From GCA-2737725 sp965229355 (GTDB taxonomy: Bacteria > Pseudomonadota > Alphaproteobacteria > Rhodospirillales > Rhodospirillaceae), in the NCBI GenBank assembly GCA_965229355.1, contig OZ245869.1, positions 1,116,001-1,180,000 on the forward strand: a stretch of DNA of 64,000 bases, read 5' to 3'. The position numbers and the translations under genes are program-made. This document shows, one piece after another, positions 1 through 7,524 of this stretch; within the stretch, counting starts at the first letter, position 1, and the number at the start of each line of letters is the position of its first letter. Below the pieces are notes generated by a model that worked only from the letters and a program-made list of their open reading frames with translations, had not been told where the DNA came from and searched no databases.

Positions 1-182
1 CCCTGTGTGCGGAATTGAGTGTACCGTATTTCGATACATTAGCTGTGTATGGTGGCTTCACGCGCTGGCACGCCGAAGCAAAAAATGGCGACGGCGCGCA
101 TCCCGGTGCAGGGGGTTACGGCGAAATGGCGGCGGCCCTTTCGATGTGGGATGCGTGGAAAACGTTACTGACGCTGCCTTAG
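1..182 (+). CDS. GDSL/SGNH-family hydrolase, C-terminal fragment (cut by window edge)
   Basis: In frame 3 the first 182 bases read as an uninterrupted C-terminus of about 59 residues ending in TAG at 180-182. It contains NGDGAHPGAGGYGEMA followed by a Trp-rich helix. The D-x-x-H pair (Asp and His of DGAH) followed by P-G-A-x-G-Y is the block V signature of GDSL/SGNH esterases and lipases, where Asp and His complete the Ser-Asp-His triad. The Ser and oxyanion blocks lie outside the window, so the substrate cannot be judged. A longer open frame overlaps in another phase (5-220) but its Arg/Trp-rich product looks like a shadow. Confidence 0.72.
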   Translation, partial: LCAELSVPYFDTLAVYGGFTRWHAEAKNGDGAHPGAGGYGEMAAALSMWDAWKTLLTLP

Positions 183-186
183 GTTT

Positions 187-227
187 TCCACACACTCCCC
201 CTGCATTTTTCCTGCATTAGCAGGGGC
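187..227 (-). repeat. Dispersed palindromic repeat, copy A
   Basis: Read on the minus strand this 41-base stretch begins GCCCCTGCTAATGCAGGA and ends GTGGA. It matches 56896-56935 (plus strand) at about 37 of 40 aligned positions with one single-base gap. It contains an inverted repeat, CCCCTGC (198-204) with GCAGGGG (220-226), so it can form a hairpin. It lies five bases after the stop of the GDSL gene. It could act as an mRNA 3'-end hairpin or be a REP-like element; there is no T-tract after it. Confidence 0.55.
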
Positions 228-325
228 AGAAGCGTGATCACCCTGCTGACGCTGTTCACCCAAGAGTTGCTGGGTTGGCTCACTCGTGATGAGGTGAGCC
301 CTCAATTTCAAGAAGGACTTTCGCT

Positions 326-1225
326 TTGGCCACACCGCTTCTGAAACGCATCAAGATCGCCACCGTCTCGGTACCCAACATCGACGAAGCCAAAGACCTG
401 TACAAAACATGGCTGGGCTACAAAGCCATCGAAAGCGGCAAGATCAGTGCTGAGCACGCAAACCTATGGGGCGCACCCGACATGGTGGGCCGCAAGTTCG
501 CCGTTCTGCAACCGGCCAGCAAAGCTGATGTATATATTCGTCTGGTCGAGATTGAACGCGTTGGCAACTACCGCGCCATGACCACATGGGGCTGGAACTC
601 TGTTGAGATCGTTTGCGAAGACCCCGAGAAGCTTCACGCAAAGCTTTCAAAATCACCGTTTATGATTGTCGGCAAGCCACGCTGGTTGAAAGGCTTCCCC
701 ACCATCTGCGCCACGCAAGTGCGCGGGCCAGGTAATGAAATTCTGTATCTCACCAACGATCTGGGCAACCCCGGCTCCGGCTTGCTGCCAAAGCCACAAA
801 GCACGGTGGACCGTCCGTTCATCATGGTACTGGCCACAGGCGACACAGCCGCGACACAACGCTGGTACTGCAACACCTTCAAGATGGCGAAGCGCGCCAT
901 TAACGGTAATCCGGTCGACATCATTCAAGATGCACAAGCACTGCCGCCCACGCACGAATTTCCGCTCACCATCGCGAGCTTGGCTGAACACGGCAACTTG
1001 ATCGAGATTGATGGCTACCCGGCAGGCACAGGCCCACGCATGCGCAACCATGGGCAACTGCCACCGGGTGTCGCGATGACCAGCTTTACGGTGAAGTCGC
1101 TAGATGCACTGAAACTAAAGTGGCTCAGCGCCCCCGCAGTTGTGAAAACTGCGGGCTATGACGGCAGACGCGCAGCCTGCACAATTGGTCCTGCTGGCGA
1201 AATCATTGAATTGATTGAGGACTAA
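326..1225 (+). CDS. Tandem double-VOC (glyoxalase-like) protein 1, cytosolic
   Basis: 299 residues from a TTG start that has a good ribosome site (AGAAGGA at 311-317). It is built of two vicinal-oxygen-chelate (VOC, beta-alpha-beta-beta-beta) modules, roughly residues 8-140 and 160-299, each beginning with a hydrophobic strand and an aromatic-rich helix (LYKTWLGY; TQRWYCNTF) and the second ending GEIIELIED. The first-strand His that ligates metal in glyoxalase I and extradiol dioxygenases is not present (KIATVSV), while the terminal Glu is. There is no signal peptide. It is the first of four co-directional paralogs with gaps of 2-31 bases, hence probably one transcript. A 7-bp hairpin, GGCTCAC/GTGAGCC (277-300), sits just before the ribosome site. 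No specific reaction can be assigned. Confidence 0.8.
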   Translation: MATPLLKRIKIATVSVPNIDEAKDLYKTWLGYKAIESGKISAEHANLWGAPDMVGRKFAVLQPASKADVYIRLVEIERVGNYRAMTTWGWNSVEIVCEDPEKLHAKLSKSPFMIVGKPRWLKGFPTICATQVRGPGNEILYLTNDLGNPGSGLLPKPQSTVDRPFIMVLATGDTAATQRWYCNTFKMAKRAINGNPVDIIQDAQALPPTHEFPLTIASLAEHGNLIEIDGYPAGTGPRMRNHGQLPPGVAMTSFTVKSLDALKLKWLSAPAVVKTAGYDGRRAACTIGPAGEIIELIED

Positions 1226-1227
1226 GC

Positions 1228-2193
1228 ATGAATATGCATCGGCGTTCAGTTTTAATTGGTGCAGTCGCATTGGCAGCAACGCCTGCATGGGCTGCACCGA
1301 CCGCGCCGATTTTGAAACAGATCCGCGTCGTCACAGTCGGCGCACCGAACATCAACACGTTTGTAAAATGGTACGAAGCGTTAGGTTTTAGTGTGGCGGA
1401 ACGCGGCACTGTTGCTGCTGACCTGGCAACAAGTTGGATCGCACCGAAAGCCGTAGGCCGTAAGTATGTGGTAATGCGCGCTGGCTCGCCCGATTTCTTT
1501 GTGCGTGCTGTCGAGACTGATGCTGTGCCAGGCTATAAGGCCGCTTCGACAACCGGCTGGAATGCGTTTGAATTTGTGGTGAAGGATGTTCACGCGACTT
1601 TTGATAAAGTGAAGACGACGCCGTTTACGCTGATCGCACCGCCCAAGTCGCTCGGCGGCAAATTCGCTTCCATCTGGGCAATGCAAGTGAAAGGCCCGGC
1701 GGAAGAGGTGCTGTATCTGACCATGGATCAGAACGATAGCGGCACATCGTCGCTGCCTATCGCGACATCGGACATCGACCGGGTGTTTATTGCCATTGTT
1801 GCCGGGCGCGATATGGCCGCGATGGATGCGTTCTATAAAGACAAGCTGGGCATGACGAGTGGCGTATCGTTCGACATGCCGGTGCCGAACTTGGCAAAGC
1901 CGCTAGGATTACCGAATGATCACGTGTTTCCCCTGTTATTACGCCGCGCCGGCGCGCCCGCGAGTAATGTGGAACTGGATGGCTACCCCACCACCGCACC
2001 AGATCGTGGCCGGGCAGCGGGTCAGCTCCCGCCTGGCAATGCGCAGGTGAGTTTTACGGTCACAAGCTTGGATAACCTTGGCATAACTTTGGCTGGCCCC
2101 ATCGTCACCAACAACAGCATTGCGTATGGCGGCAAACGGAGCGCCACGATTATTGGTGCTGCGGGTGAGCTGATCGAGTTGATCGAAGAATAG
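1228..2193 (+). CDS. Double-VOC protein 2, predicted exported (Tat-like signal)
   Basis: 321 residues. The ATG lies 2 bases after the previous stop and about 7 bases after GAGGA, which supports this start over the ATG two codons on. The N-terminus HRRSVLIGAVALAATPAWA has paired arginines, a hydrophobic stretch and an A-x-A cleavage site near residue 22, compatible with Tat (or Sec) export. The rest parallels protein 1: first VOC strand KQIRVVTVGAPN, helix VKWYEALGF, the family motif SDIDRVFIAIVAG opening the second module, and a GELIELIEE end. The canonical first-strand metal His is absent. The role is unknown; a periplasmic ligand-binding or chelate-chemistry role is inference. Confidence 0.78.
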   Translation: MNMHRRSVLIGAVALAATPAWAAPTAPILKQIRVVTVGAPNINTFVKWYEALGFSVAERGTVAADLATSWIAPKAVGRKYVVMRAGSPDFFVRAVETDAVPGYKAASTTGWNAFEFVVKDVHATFDKVKTTPFTLIAPPKSLGGKFASIWAMQVKGPAEEVLYLTMDQNDSGTSSLPIATSDIDRVFIAIVAGRDMAAMDAFYKDKLGMTSGVSFDMPVPNLAKPLGLPNDHVFPLLLRRAGAPASNVELDGYPTTAPDRGRAAGQLPPGNAQVSFTVTSLDNLGITLAGPIVTNNSIAYGGKRSATIIGAAGELIELIEE

Positions 2194-2209
2194 CGTTTGA
2201 GGACGTAAG

Positions 2210-3175
2210 ATGGCGCAAACCAACACCACACAAACAAGTGCACCGACACTGACGCACAACGATGCGGTTAAAGCCGTCACGCCAATGATTAGCCGCATTC
2301 GCATCGCAACGCTTCATACATCGGACTTTGAAGGCACGCTGGATTGGTATGCGAAGTGGTTCAATTACTACACGCATGAAAACGGCGCGGTTGATCAGGC
2401 CCTGGCCTACAGTTGGGGAGCGCCCGGCATGACGGGGGCGCGATTTGCATTGCTGTCATCGCGCGGCACGACAGATGTTTTTTTGCGTGTGGTTGAAGGC
2501 AAAAACCTGTCTGCGTTTAATCCGCGCACCACCTATGGCTGGGGTTCGTTGGAATTCATTGTCGATGACTTGGACCTGCAATTCAAAAAAATGAAAGAGG
2601 GCGGGGTCAACATTTACCGCGAGCCCGCATCTTTGGGCGGCCAGTTTGCCTCGATTCATGCCATGCAGTTGTATGGCCCCATGAACATCACACACAATCT
2701 GACTGTTGAAAAAGGTGACCGCGCAAAATCAAACTTGCCAGTCGCGAAATCGCAAGTGGACCGCATGTTCCTGATCGGCGTGAATGGCCCAGACCTAAAT
2801 GCCATGCGCGATTTTTATGTGAAGACTTTCAATATGAGCAAAGGCCCGGATTACGATTATCCGATTCCGGCGTTGGCAGACGCTTTGAAAATGCCGAAGG
2901 ACCATCTGTTCAAACTAACGCTGGTGCGCAGCGCCGAGAAGGGCAACACGCTGGAACTGCATGATCTGCCAAAGCCCGGTGGACCACGCGCTACAACCTT
3001 AGGCTTGTTGCCGCCCGGTGTGGCGATGGTGACATTTGCGGTGAAAGATTTGAACGCCATTGCCGGGCACTTCAACAATCCGCCCGAAGTACAAAAAGGT
3101 GTGGCGTATGACGGCAAACCGAGCGTCACCCTGAAAGGTGCCGCAGGCGAATTGATCGAACTGATTCAAGAGTAG
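2210..3175 (+). CDS. Double-VOC protein 3, cytosolic
   Basis: 321 residues, ATG after GAGGACGTAAG. It starts with a polar, Thr-rich stretch and has no signal peptide, then two VOC modules (RIRIATLHTSD ... and SQVDRMFLIGVNGPD ...) ending GELIELIQE. It shares with its neighbours the block W-G-A-P-G after the first helix, a conserved TxxxGWGSLEFIVDD segment, and LLPPGVAMVTFAVKDL late in the second module. These shared blocks show that the four genes arose by tandem duplication, although divergence is considerable. It lies 16 bases after gene 2 and 16 before the longest frame of gene 4. Substrate unknown. Confidence 0.78.
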   Translation: MAQTNTTQTSAPTLTHNDAVKAVTPMISRIRIATLHTSDFEGTLDWYAKWFNYYTHENGAVDQALAYSWGAPGMTGARFALLSSRGTTDVFLRVVEGKNLSAFNPRTTYGWGSLEFIVDDLDLQFKKMKEGGVNIYREPASLGGQFASIHAMQLYGPMNITHNLTVEKGDRAKSNLPVAKSQVDRMFLIGVNGPDLNAMRDFYVKTFNMSKGPDYDYPIPALADALKMPKDHLFKLTLVRSAEKGNTLELHDLPKPGGPRATTLGLLPPGVAMVTFAVKDLNAIAGHFNNPPEVQKGVAYDGKPSVTLKGAAGELIELIQE

Positions 3176-3206
3176 CCTGATTCAAGATTTAATGGGGAGA
3201 ATGAAG

Positions 3207-4235
3207 ATGAGCTTTTTAAATAGACGAGGATGGATTGCGACTGTCGCATCCATCAGCTTGTTGGGTTTCGTCAACGTCAGCGTTGCGCAACCCACGCCAG
3301 CGGCAGCGCCCGCAGCAGCACCTGCCACAACACCGACACCGCTGATCACGCGCATTAAGATGGCAACGATTGGTGCACCCAATGTTGCTGAGATTGAAAA
3401 GCTTTATACGGAATGGCTGGGCTTTAAGGTTATCGAGAAAGGCAAAGTGTCGGAGAACATGGCCAAGAGCTGGGGTGCTCCGAAAAGTGCGGGCCGTCCG
3501 TTTATCCTGATGCACTCTGAAGGCACCAAGGATGTGTTCATCCGTGCGGTCGAGGTTGACGCTGTACCGGGCTACAAGGCCATGACCACGTTGGGCTGGA
3601 ACTCGATTGAAATTCTGGTGCAAGACCCGGACAAAGTTTTTGAGAAGCTTTCAAAGTCACCGTTCAAACACGTGGGTGGGCCAAAGAACTTAAGCCCACC
3701 GTTTAACACCATTCGCGCCACACAATTCAAAGGCCCGGCTGAGGAAATTCTGTATCTGACGGCTGAGCAAGGCGATCATGCCAAGTCACCGTTGCCGCCT
3801 GCGGCATCGTTTGTGGATCGCCCGTTCATCATGGTACTGGCCGCTCCCAATGCTGATGAGACGATGAAGTTTTACATGGATACGTTCTTAATGCGCGGTG
3901 CACCGGCACGCCCAGGCACCATCGACATTATTGCCAAGGCACAAGGCTTACCGGCTGACACCAACATTCCGCTGGGCTTGGCGCGCGCCGCCGAGAAGGG
4001 CAACAACATCGAAGTCGATGGCTACCCGGCACCGGTGAAAGTGCGCCCGAAAGCTGATGGTCAACTGCCGCCAGGCGTGGCGATGACAAGTTTTAATGTG
4101 AACTCATTGGATGGCTTGAACGTGAAGTTCATCACGCCACCAGCAGCACTGTATGGCCCGAAACGTGCTGCCACGTTCATTGGCCCAGCCGGTGAACTGA
4201 CGGAACTGATCGAAGAGCCGCGCACCGCGCAGTAA
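3207..4235 (+). CDS. Double-VOC protein 4, predicted exported (Tat-like signal)
   Basis: 342 residues when started at the ATG at 3207, which lies 7 bases after GGGGAGA (3194-3200); the ATGs at 3192 and 3201 overlap or crowd that site. The N-terminus MSFLNRRGWIATVASISLL carries twin arginines before a hydrophobic core and an A-Q cleavage region (VSVAQPT), followed by an Ala/Pro linker. Two VOC modules follow, again with W-G-A-P, GWNSIEILVQD, VDRPFIMVLAA and a GELTELIEE end. It is closest to protein 1 in the module cores (for example PFIMVLA, LPPGVAMTSF). It is the last gene before a strong terminator, so it closes the operon. Confidence 0.78.
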   Translation: MSFLNRRGWIATVASISLLGFVNVSVAQPTPAAAPAAAPATTPTPLITRIKMATIGAPNVAEIEKLYTEWLGFKVIEKGKVSENMAKSWGAPKSAGRPFILMHSEGTKDVFIRAVEVDAVPGYKAMTTLGWNSIEILVQDPDKVFEKLSKSPFKHVGGPKNLSPPFNTIRATQFKGPAEEILYLTAEQGDHAKSPLPPAASFVDRPFIMVLAAPNADETMKFYMDTFLMRGAPARPGTIDIIAKAQGLPADTNIPLGLARAAEKGNNIEVDGYPAPVKVRPKADGQLPPGVAMTSFNVNSLDGLNVKFITPPAALYGPKRAATFIGPAGELTELIEEPRTAQ

Positions 4236-4270
4236 AAATTGGCTCAATAAGAAATCTAAAAACAAAAAAA

Positions 4271-4302
4271 GCCGCAGTGGAAAACCCGCTGCGGCCTTTT
4301 TT
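4271..4302. terminator. Bidirectional Rho-independent terminator after the VOC operon
   Basis: GCCGCAGTGG, loop AAAA, then CCCGCTGCGGC form a 10-bp stem with one G-U pair, followed by TTTTTT on the plus strand and preceded by an A-run, so it can also end the minus-strand DUF423 transcript that stops at 4321. Confidence 0.9.
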
Positions 4303-4320
4303 ATTTACACCGATGAAATC

Positions 4321-4761
4321 TTACTCAGCAGGTTGCGCCCTGTAGGCCGCACCAATTTCACCGCGCTGTAAGCCAACAACAGCACCGACACCCATTACGA
4401 TCCAACCGAGCATGGAACTAAAGCCACCCGTGGGGGCTAAGTTGCCCGGGCCATCGAATGACAATGAATAGAGACTGCCTGAGAAGAGAATAATGCCAAT
4501 GCCCATCAGCACGGCCGAAGCGATGAGCATTTTGCGCGAGAGCCCATCAACAAAGCGATCCGTCATAATGGCCAGCAACATAATCGCCAGCGTGTGATTC
4601 ATCTGGAAGTCAGACGCTTGCGTGAACCACGCGACAGCTTTGATGCCCGCCGGAGCAACCTTCTCAGCGCCATGCGCCGCAAAGGCCGAAGCGGCGACCG
4701 CAGTCACCCCTGTCAGTGCCGCATACGCCAGCATGGCAACGGTTGAACGTTGTAAGCTCAT
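4321..4761 (-). CDS. DUF423 family inner-membrane protein
   Basis: 146 residues. The start is the ATG whose coding strand reads GGAGG-6-ATG (cat at 4759-4761); a longer frame begins 6 codons upstream but has no ribosome site. The sequence has the DUF423 (YgdD-like) marks: an N-terminal membrane helix ending AASAFAAHG, a FQMNHTLAIMLL helix, and FSGSLYSLSF ... LAPTGG before the last helix, with four predicted membrane spans. The biochemical function of the family is unknown. It is downstream of, and probably co-transcribed with, the HD-domain gene (34-base gap). Confidence 0.85.
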   Translation of the reverse strand: MSLQRSTVAMLAYAALTGVTAVAASAFAAHGAEKVAPAGIKAVAWFTQASDFQMNHTLAIMLLAIMTDRFVDGLSRKMLIASAVLMGIGIILFSGSLYSLSFDGPGNLAPTGGFSSMLGWIVMGVGAVVGLQRGEIGAAYRAQPAE

Positions 4762-4795
4762 AAGAACCTCCTGCCCCAAAACCTGAGACGCTATT

Positions 4796-5461
4796 TTAGC
4801 GCGATTCCAGAATCACTGCTTGTTCGAGTTTTTTAAAGCCGTCTAAAAACCGCTTCTCAGCTTCCGCGACGGGCAACGGCGTCAGCTTCACGGTCTTCAG
4901 CGGCAGCTCCTTGAACTTCAGAACGCTCCGGCATTCTTTGTCCGAGAATCCGGCCAGTTGAACAGCCTCGGTTGCCGCCGCGATATGATCGGCTTTCTTG
5001 ATCAGCTTCTTGTCGGCAGGCGACAACACCGGCGGTAGACCAAAGCGAACGAAAATCGCCCGTGTCAGCCGATTTTCCACTTCCTTGAACACATCCCCCA
5101 CCACAGCTTTTAAGGGTGTGATCATGTCGTGGGTCACATACTCAGACGCATCATGCAGCTTGGCGGCCATCAACAGCTTCGCCGAGGCCCGTGGTTTGAG
5201 GTTGCGGACAATCTCGACCACGAAGTCGCTGTGTTGGGCCACACTCCAGGCATGCGGACCCTTGGTTTGGCCATTCCAGCGGGTATTGCGGGCCAAACCC
5301 AGGGCGATGTCCTCGATCTCGATATCGAGCGGCGAAGGCTCGATTAGGTTGAGGCGGCGGCCCGACAGCATGCGTTGCCAAGTCCGGGGGGCAGCAGCAG
5401 CCAAGCGCTCAGCAGCAGAGGCAGGTGTCATCGATTTAGGGGCAGAATGGGCAGGCGGCAT
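4796..5461 (-). CDS. HD-domain phosphohydrolase
   Basis: 221 residues. The core shows the HD-superfamily metal set: His in SVAQHS (about residue 77), the HD pair in AAKLHDASEY (about residue 103), followed by THDMITPLK, and a later D in KADHIAAATEA. This arrangement resembles YfbR-type 5'-nucleotidases and related HD hydrolases acting on nucleotides, but the substrate cannot be read from sequence. The N-terminal 30 residues are Ala/Pro rich and may not be translated; an ATG at 5431 is an alternative start. No clear ribosome site is visible for either. Confidence 0.75.
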   Translation of the reverse strand: MPPAHSAPKSMTPASAAERLAAAAPRTWQRMLSGRRLNLIEPSPLDIEIEDIALGLARNTRWNGQTKGPHAWSVAQHSDFVVEIVRNLKPRASAKLLMAAKLHDASEYVTHDMITPLKAVVGDVFKEVENRLTRAIFVRFGLPPVLSPADKKLIKKADHIAAATEAVQLAGFSDKECRSVLKFKELPLKTVKLTPLPVAEAEKRFLDGFKKLEQAVILESR

Positions 5462-5637
5462 GAAAACGTCGATTCACGAGGGTCAAAGGGTCTTACGATG
5501 CATTCGCAAAGTTGAATTTTTCAGGAAATAGAATACCTTATGGGCACTTGGGGATTCTTGGGGGCTTTCCTGCCCGCAAAGCTTATCAGCGCGCACCCAT
5601 TCGCGCGACAGAAGGTTGCTTTAAAAGATTCGTAGCG

Positions 5638-6237
5638 ATGGCGCTGGTTACGACAGATTATTTGAAGCCGATTTCGTTCCTGGTGGTTGACGATAAGCAA
5701 TACATGCGTCGTCTGATCAAAGGCGTTTTGGAAACGCTGGGCGCGAAGATGATCGACGAGGCAGACAACGGCAGAGATGCGCTGAACTATGTGCGCAATG
5801 CCGCCCCCGATGTCGTGTTGACGGAATTCTGGCTGAACCCGCTGAATGGCGTTGAGTTCCTGCGCGCGATCCGTAACGATAAAAGCCCTATTCGCTTCAC
5901 ACCGATCATCATGATCACCGGTGAAACGCGCCGCGAAAAAGTGATCGGCGCACGCAATTGCGGCATCACCGAATACATTGCCAAGCCCATCACCGCGAAG
6001 GGTGTGTTCTTGCGCATCCGTGAAGTGATTGAGCGTCCGCGTCCGTTCGTGGATTCAAAAGCGTACTTCGGGCCCGACCGTCGCCGCCGTGTGGAAGTGA
6101 TGGCCGAAGGCCAAGATCGACGCGGCATGGATGACCGTCCACGGCCGGTGGGACCAGAAGGCAACGAGGGGCTCACGCAGGAGCAGATCGACCGGTTGGT
6201 GGCGGGCGAAGAAATCAAGGATTTCGGCCTGCGCTAA
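5638..6237 (+). CDS. Stand-alone receiver-like protein with Glu at the phosphoacceptor site
   Basis: 199 residues from the ATG at 5638 (MALVTTD); an in-frame extension to 5512 reads as non-homologous sequence. Residues 12-135 form a CheY-like receiver: acidic pair in FLVVDDKQ, Thr in IIMITGETRR, and the Lys-Pro pair in YIAKPITAKG. At the position of the phosphoacceptor Asp the sequence is VVLTEFWLNPLNG, so residue 63 is Glu. The C-terminal 60 residues are Arg/Glu rich (PDRRRRVEVMAEGQDRRG) and end with a short helix TQEQIDRLVAGEEI. Similar receivers with such tails are common in alphaproteobacteria. Glu often mimics the phosphorylated state, so this may be a constitutive or scaffold receiver. 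No kinase is adjacent. Confidence 0.8.
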   Translation: MALVTTDYLKPISFLVVDDKQYMRRLIKGVLETLGAKMIDEADNGRDALNYVRNAAPDVVLTEFWLNPLNGVEFLRAIRNDKSPIRFTPIIMITGETRREKVIGARNCGITEYIAKPITAKGVFLRIREVIERPRPFVDSKAYFGPDRRRRVEVMAEGQDRRGMDDRPRPVGPEGNEGLTQEQIDRLVAGEEIKDFGLR

Positions 6238-6303
6238 AGCGGCCTAGGTCTTTTACATCCGCATATCTCTCGGCCCTTCATTTCTCTGGATCAAATACAC
6301 GTC

Positions 6304-7524
6304 ATGACCGTGAACACCGTCGTTATCATTGGGGCCGGCGAAGCTGGTGGGCAAACCGCCATCTCGCTGCGTCAGCAAGGCTTTCAAGGCCGTGTGATCG
6401 TGATTGGCGATGAAGCCTATGTGCCGTACGAGCGCCCGCCGCTGTCGAAAGCATTTTTAGCGCGCGAGACAGAGATGGAGCGCATGTATATGCGCGGCGC
6501 TGACTTTTATCCTGAGAACAAAATCGAACTGCGTTTGTCGACATATGTTGAGAGCATCGACCGCGTCGGCAAATCCGTTACCCTGCGCGGCGGTGAGAAA
6601 ATTGCGTACGACAAACTAATGATCGCAACCGGTGGCCGTGTCCGCAAAATGACATGCCCCGGCGCTGAATTGCCGGGCGTGCATTACTTGCGCAACATCG
6701 ATGACGTGATGGGCTTCCGTGATGAAGTCCAAGCGGGAAAAAATATCGCCATCGTTGGTGGCGGCTACATTGGCTTGGAAGTGGCGGCTGTTGCGACCAA
6801 GCGCGGGTGCAATGTGACAGTCATTGAAGCGACCGAGCGCGTGCTCAGCCGCGTCACCTCGCCCGAAATGTCAGCGTTCTATACCGATGTGCACACGCGT
6901 GAAGGCGTGAAGATTATCACATCAGCGACAGTCACATCATTCAGCGGCAATGGCCGTGTTGAAGGTGTTGTGTGCAGCACTGGCCAAACCATCCCAGCAG
7001 ATCTGGTGATTGTTGGCATCGGTATCCTCCCGAACGTTGAGATCGCCAAAGCCATCGAACTGCCGCTGGATAACGGCATTATCGTCAACGAATTTGCGCA
7101 AACCGAAGACGAGCACATTTATTCGGCGGGCGATTGCACCAATCACCCGAATGATTTGCTGGGTCGGCGCTTGCGCTTGGAATCAGTACCCAACGCCTTG
7201 AGCCAAGGTAAAGCCGCTGCCTTGCACATGCTGGGCAAGCCAGAAAAATATTCGGAAATTCCATGGTTCTGGTCGGACCAGTATGATCTGAAATTGCAAA
7301 TGGTCGGCATCAACGATCCCGGTGATCAGATTGTCATTCGCGGCAGCATGACTGAACGGAAATTCTCGGCCTGCTATTTGCGGGGTGGCGTGCTTGTCGC
7401 GGTGAACGCCGTGAACATGAGCAAAGACTTCTTGCAGTCGAAGAAGTTGATTGCCGCCAAAGCCAAGCTTGACCCGCTGAAATTGGCTGATGCCTCTGTC
7501 GCCCTTAAAGACTTGGCGGCATAA
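6304..7524 (+). CDS. NAD(P)H:ferredoxin reductase, FAD-dependent
   Basis: 406 residues, the usual length for rubredoxin/ferredoxin reductases of the aromatic-oxygenase and P450 systems. Features: N-terminal FAD Rossmann motif VVIIGAGEAGGQTA (residues 6-19), the family segment YVPYERPPLSKAFL, NAD-binding Rossmann IAIVGGGYIGLEVAA (about residue 150), and the FAD motif IYSAGDCTNHPN. The C-terminal domain WFWSDQYDLKLQMVG is typical of this subgroup. It transfers electrons from NAD(P)H to a 2Fe-2S ferredoxin. The partner ferredoxin and oxygenase are not in the neighbourhood. The stop codon directly abuts the GTG of matB, so the two are co-translated. Confidence 0.88.
   Translation: MTVNTVVIIGAGEAGGQTAISLRQQGFQGRVIVIGDEAYVPYERPPLSKAFLARETEMERMYMRGADFYPENKIELRLSTYVESIDRVGKSVTLRGGEKIAYDKLMIATGGRVRKMTCPGAELPGVHYLRNIDDVMGFRDEVQAGKNIAIVGGGYIGLEVAAVATKRGCNVTVIEATERVLSRVTSPEMSAFYTDVHTREGVKIITSATVTSFSGNGRVEGVVCSTGQTIPADLVIVGIGILPNVEIAKAIELPLDNGIIVNEFAQTEDEHIYSAGDCTNHPNDLLGRRLRLESVPNALSQGKAAALHMLGKPEKYSEIPWFWSDQYDLKLQMVGINDPGDQIVIRGSMTERKFSACYLRGGVLVAVNAVNMSKDFLQSKKLIAAKAKLDPLKLADASVALKDLAA

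Noticed and set aside
5..220. 71-residue open frame at the left edge
   Set aside because: Its product is Arg/Trp rich with no family likeness, while frame 3 of the same bases reads as a GDSL hydrolase C-terminus.
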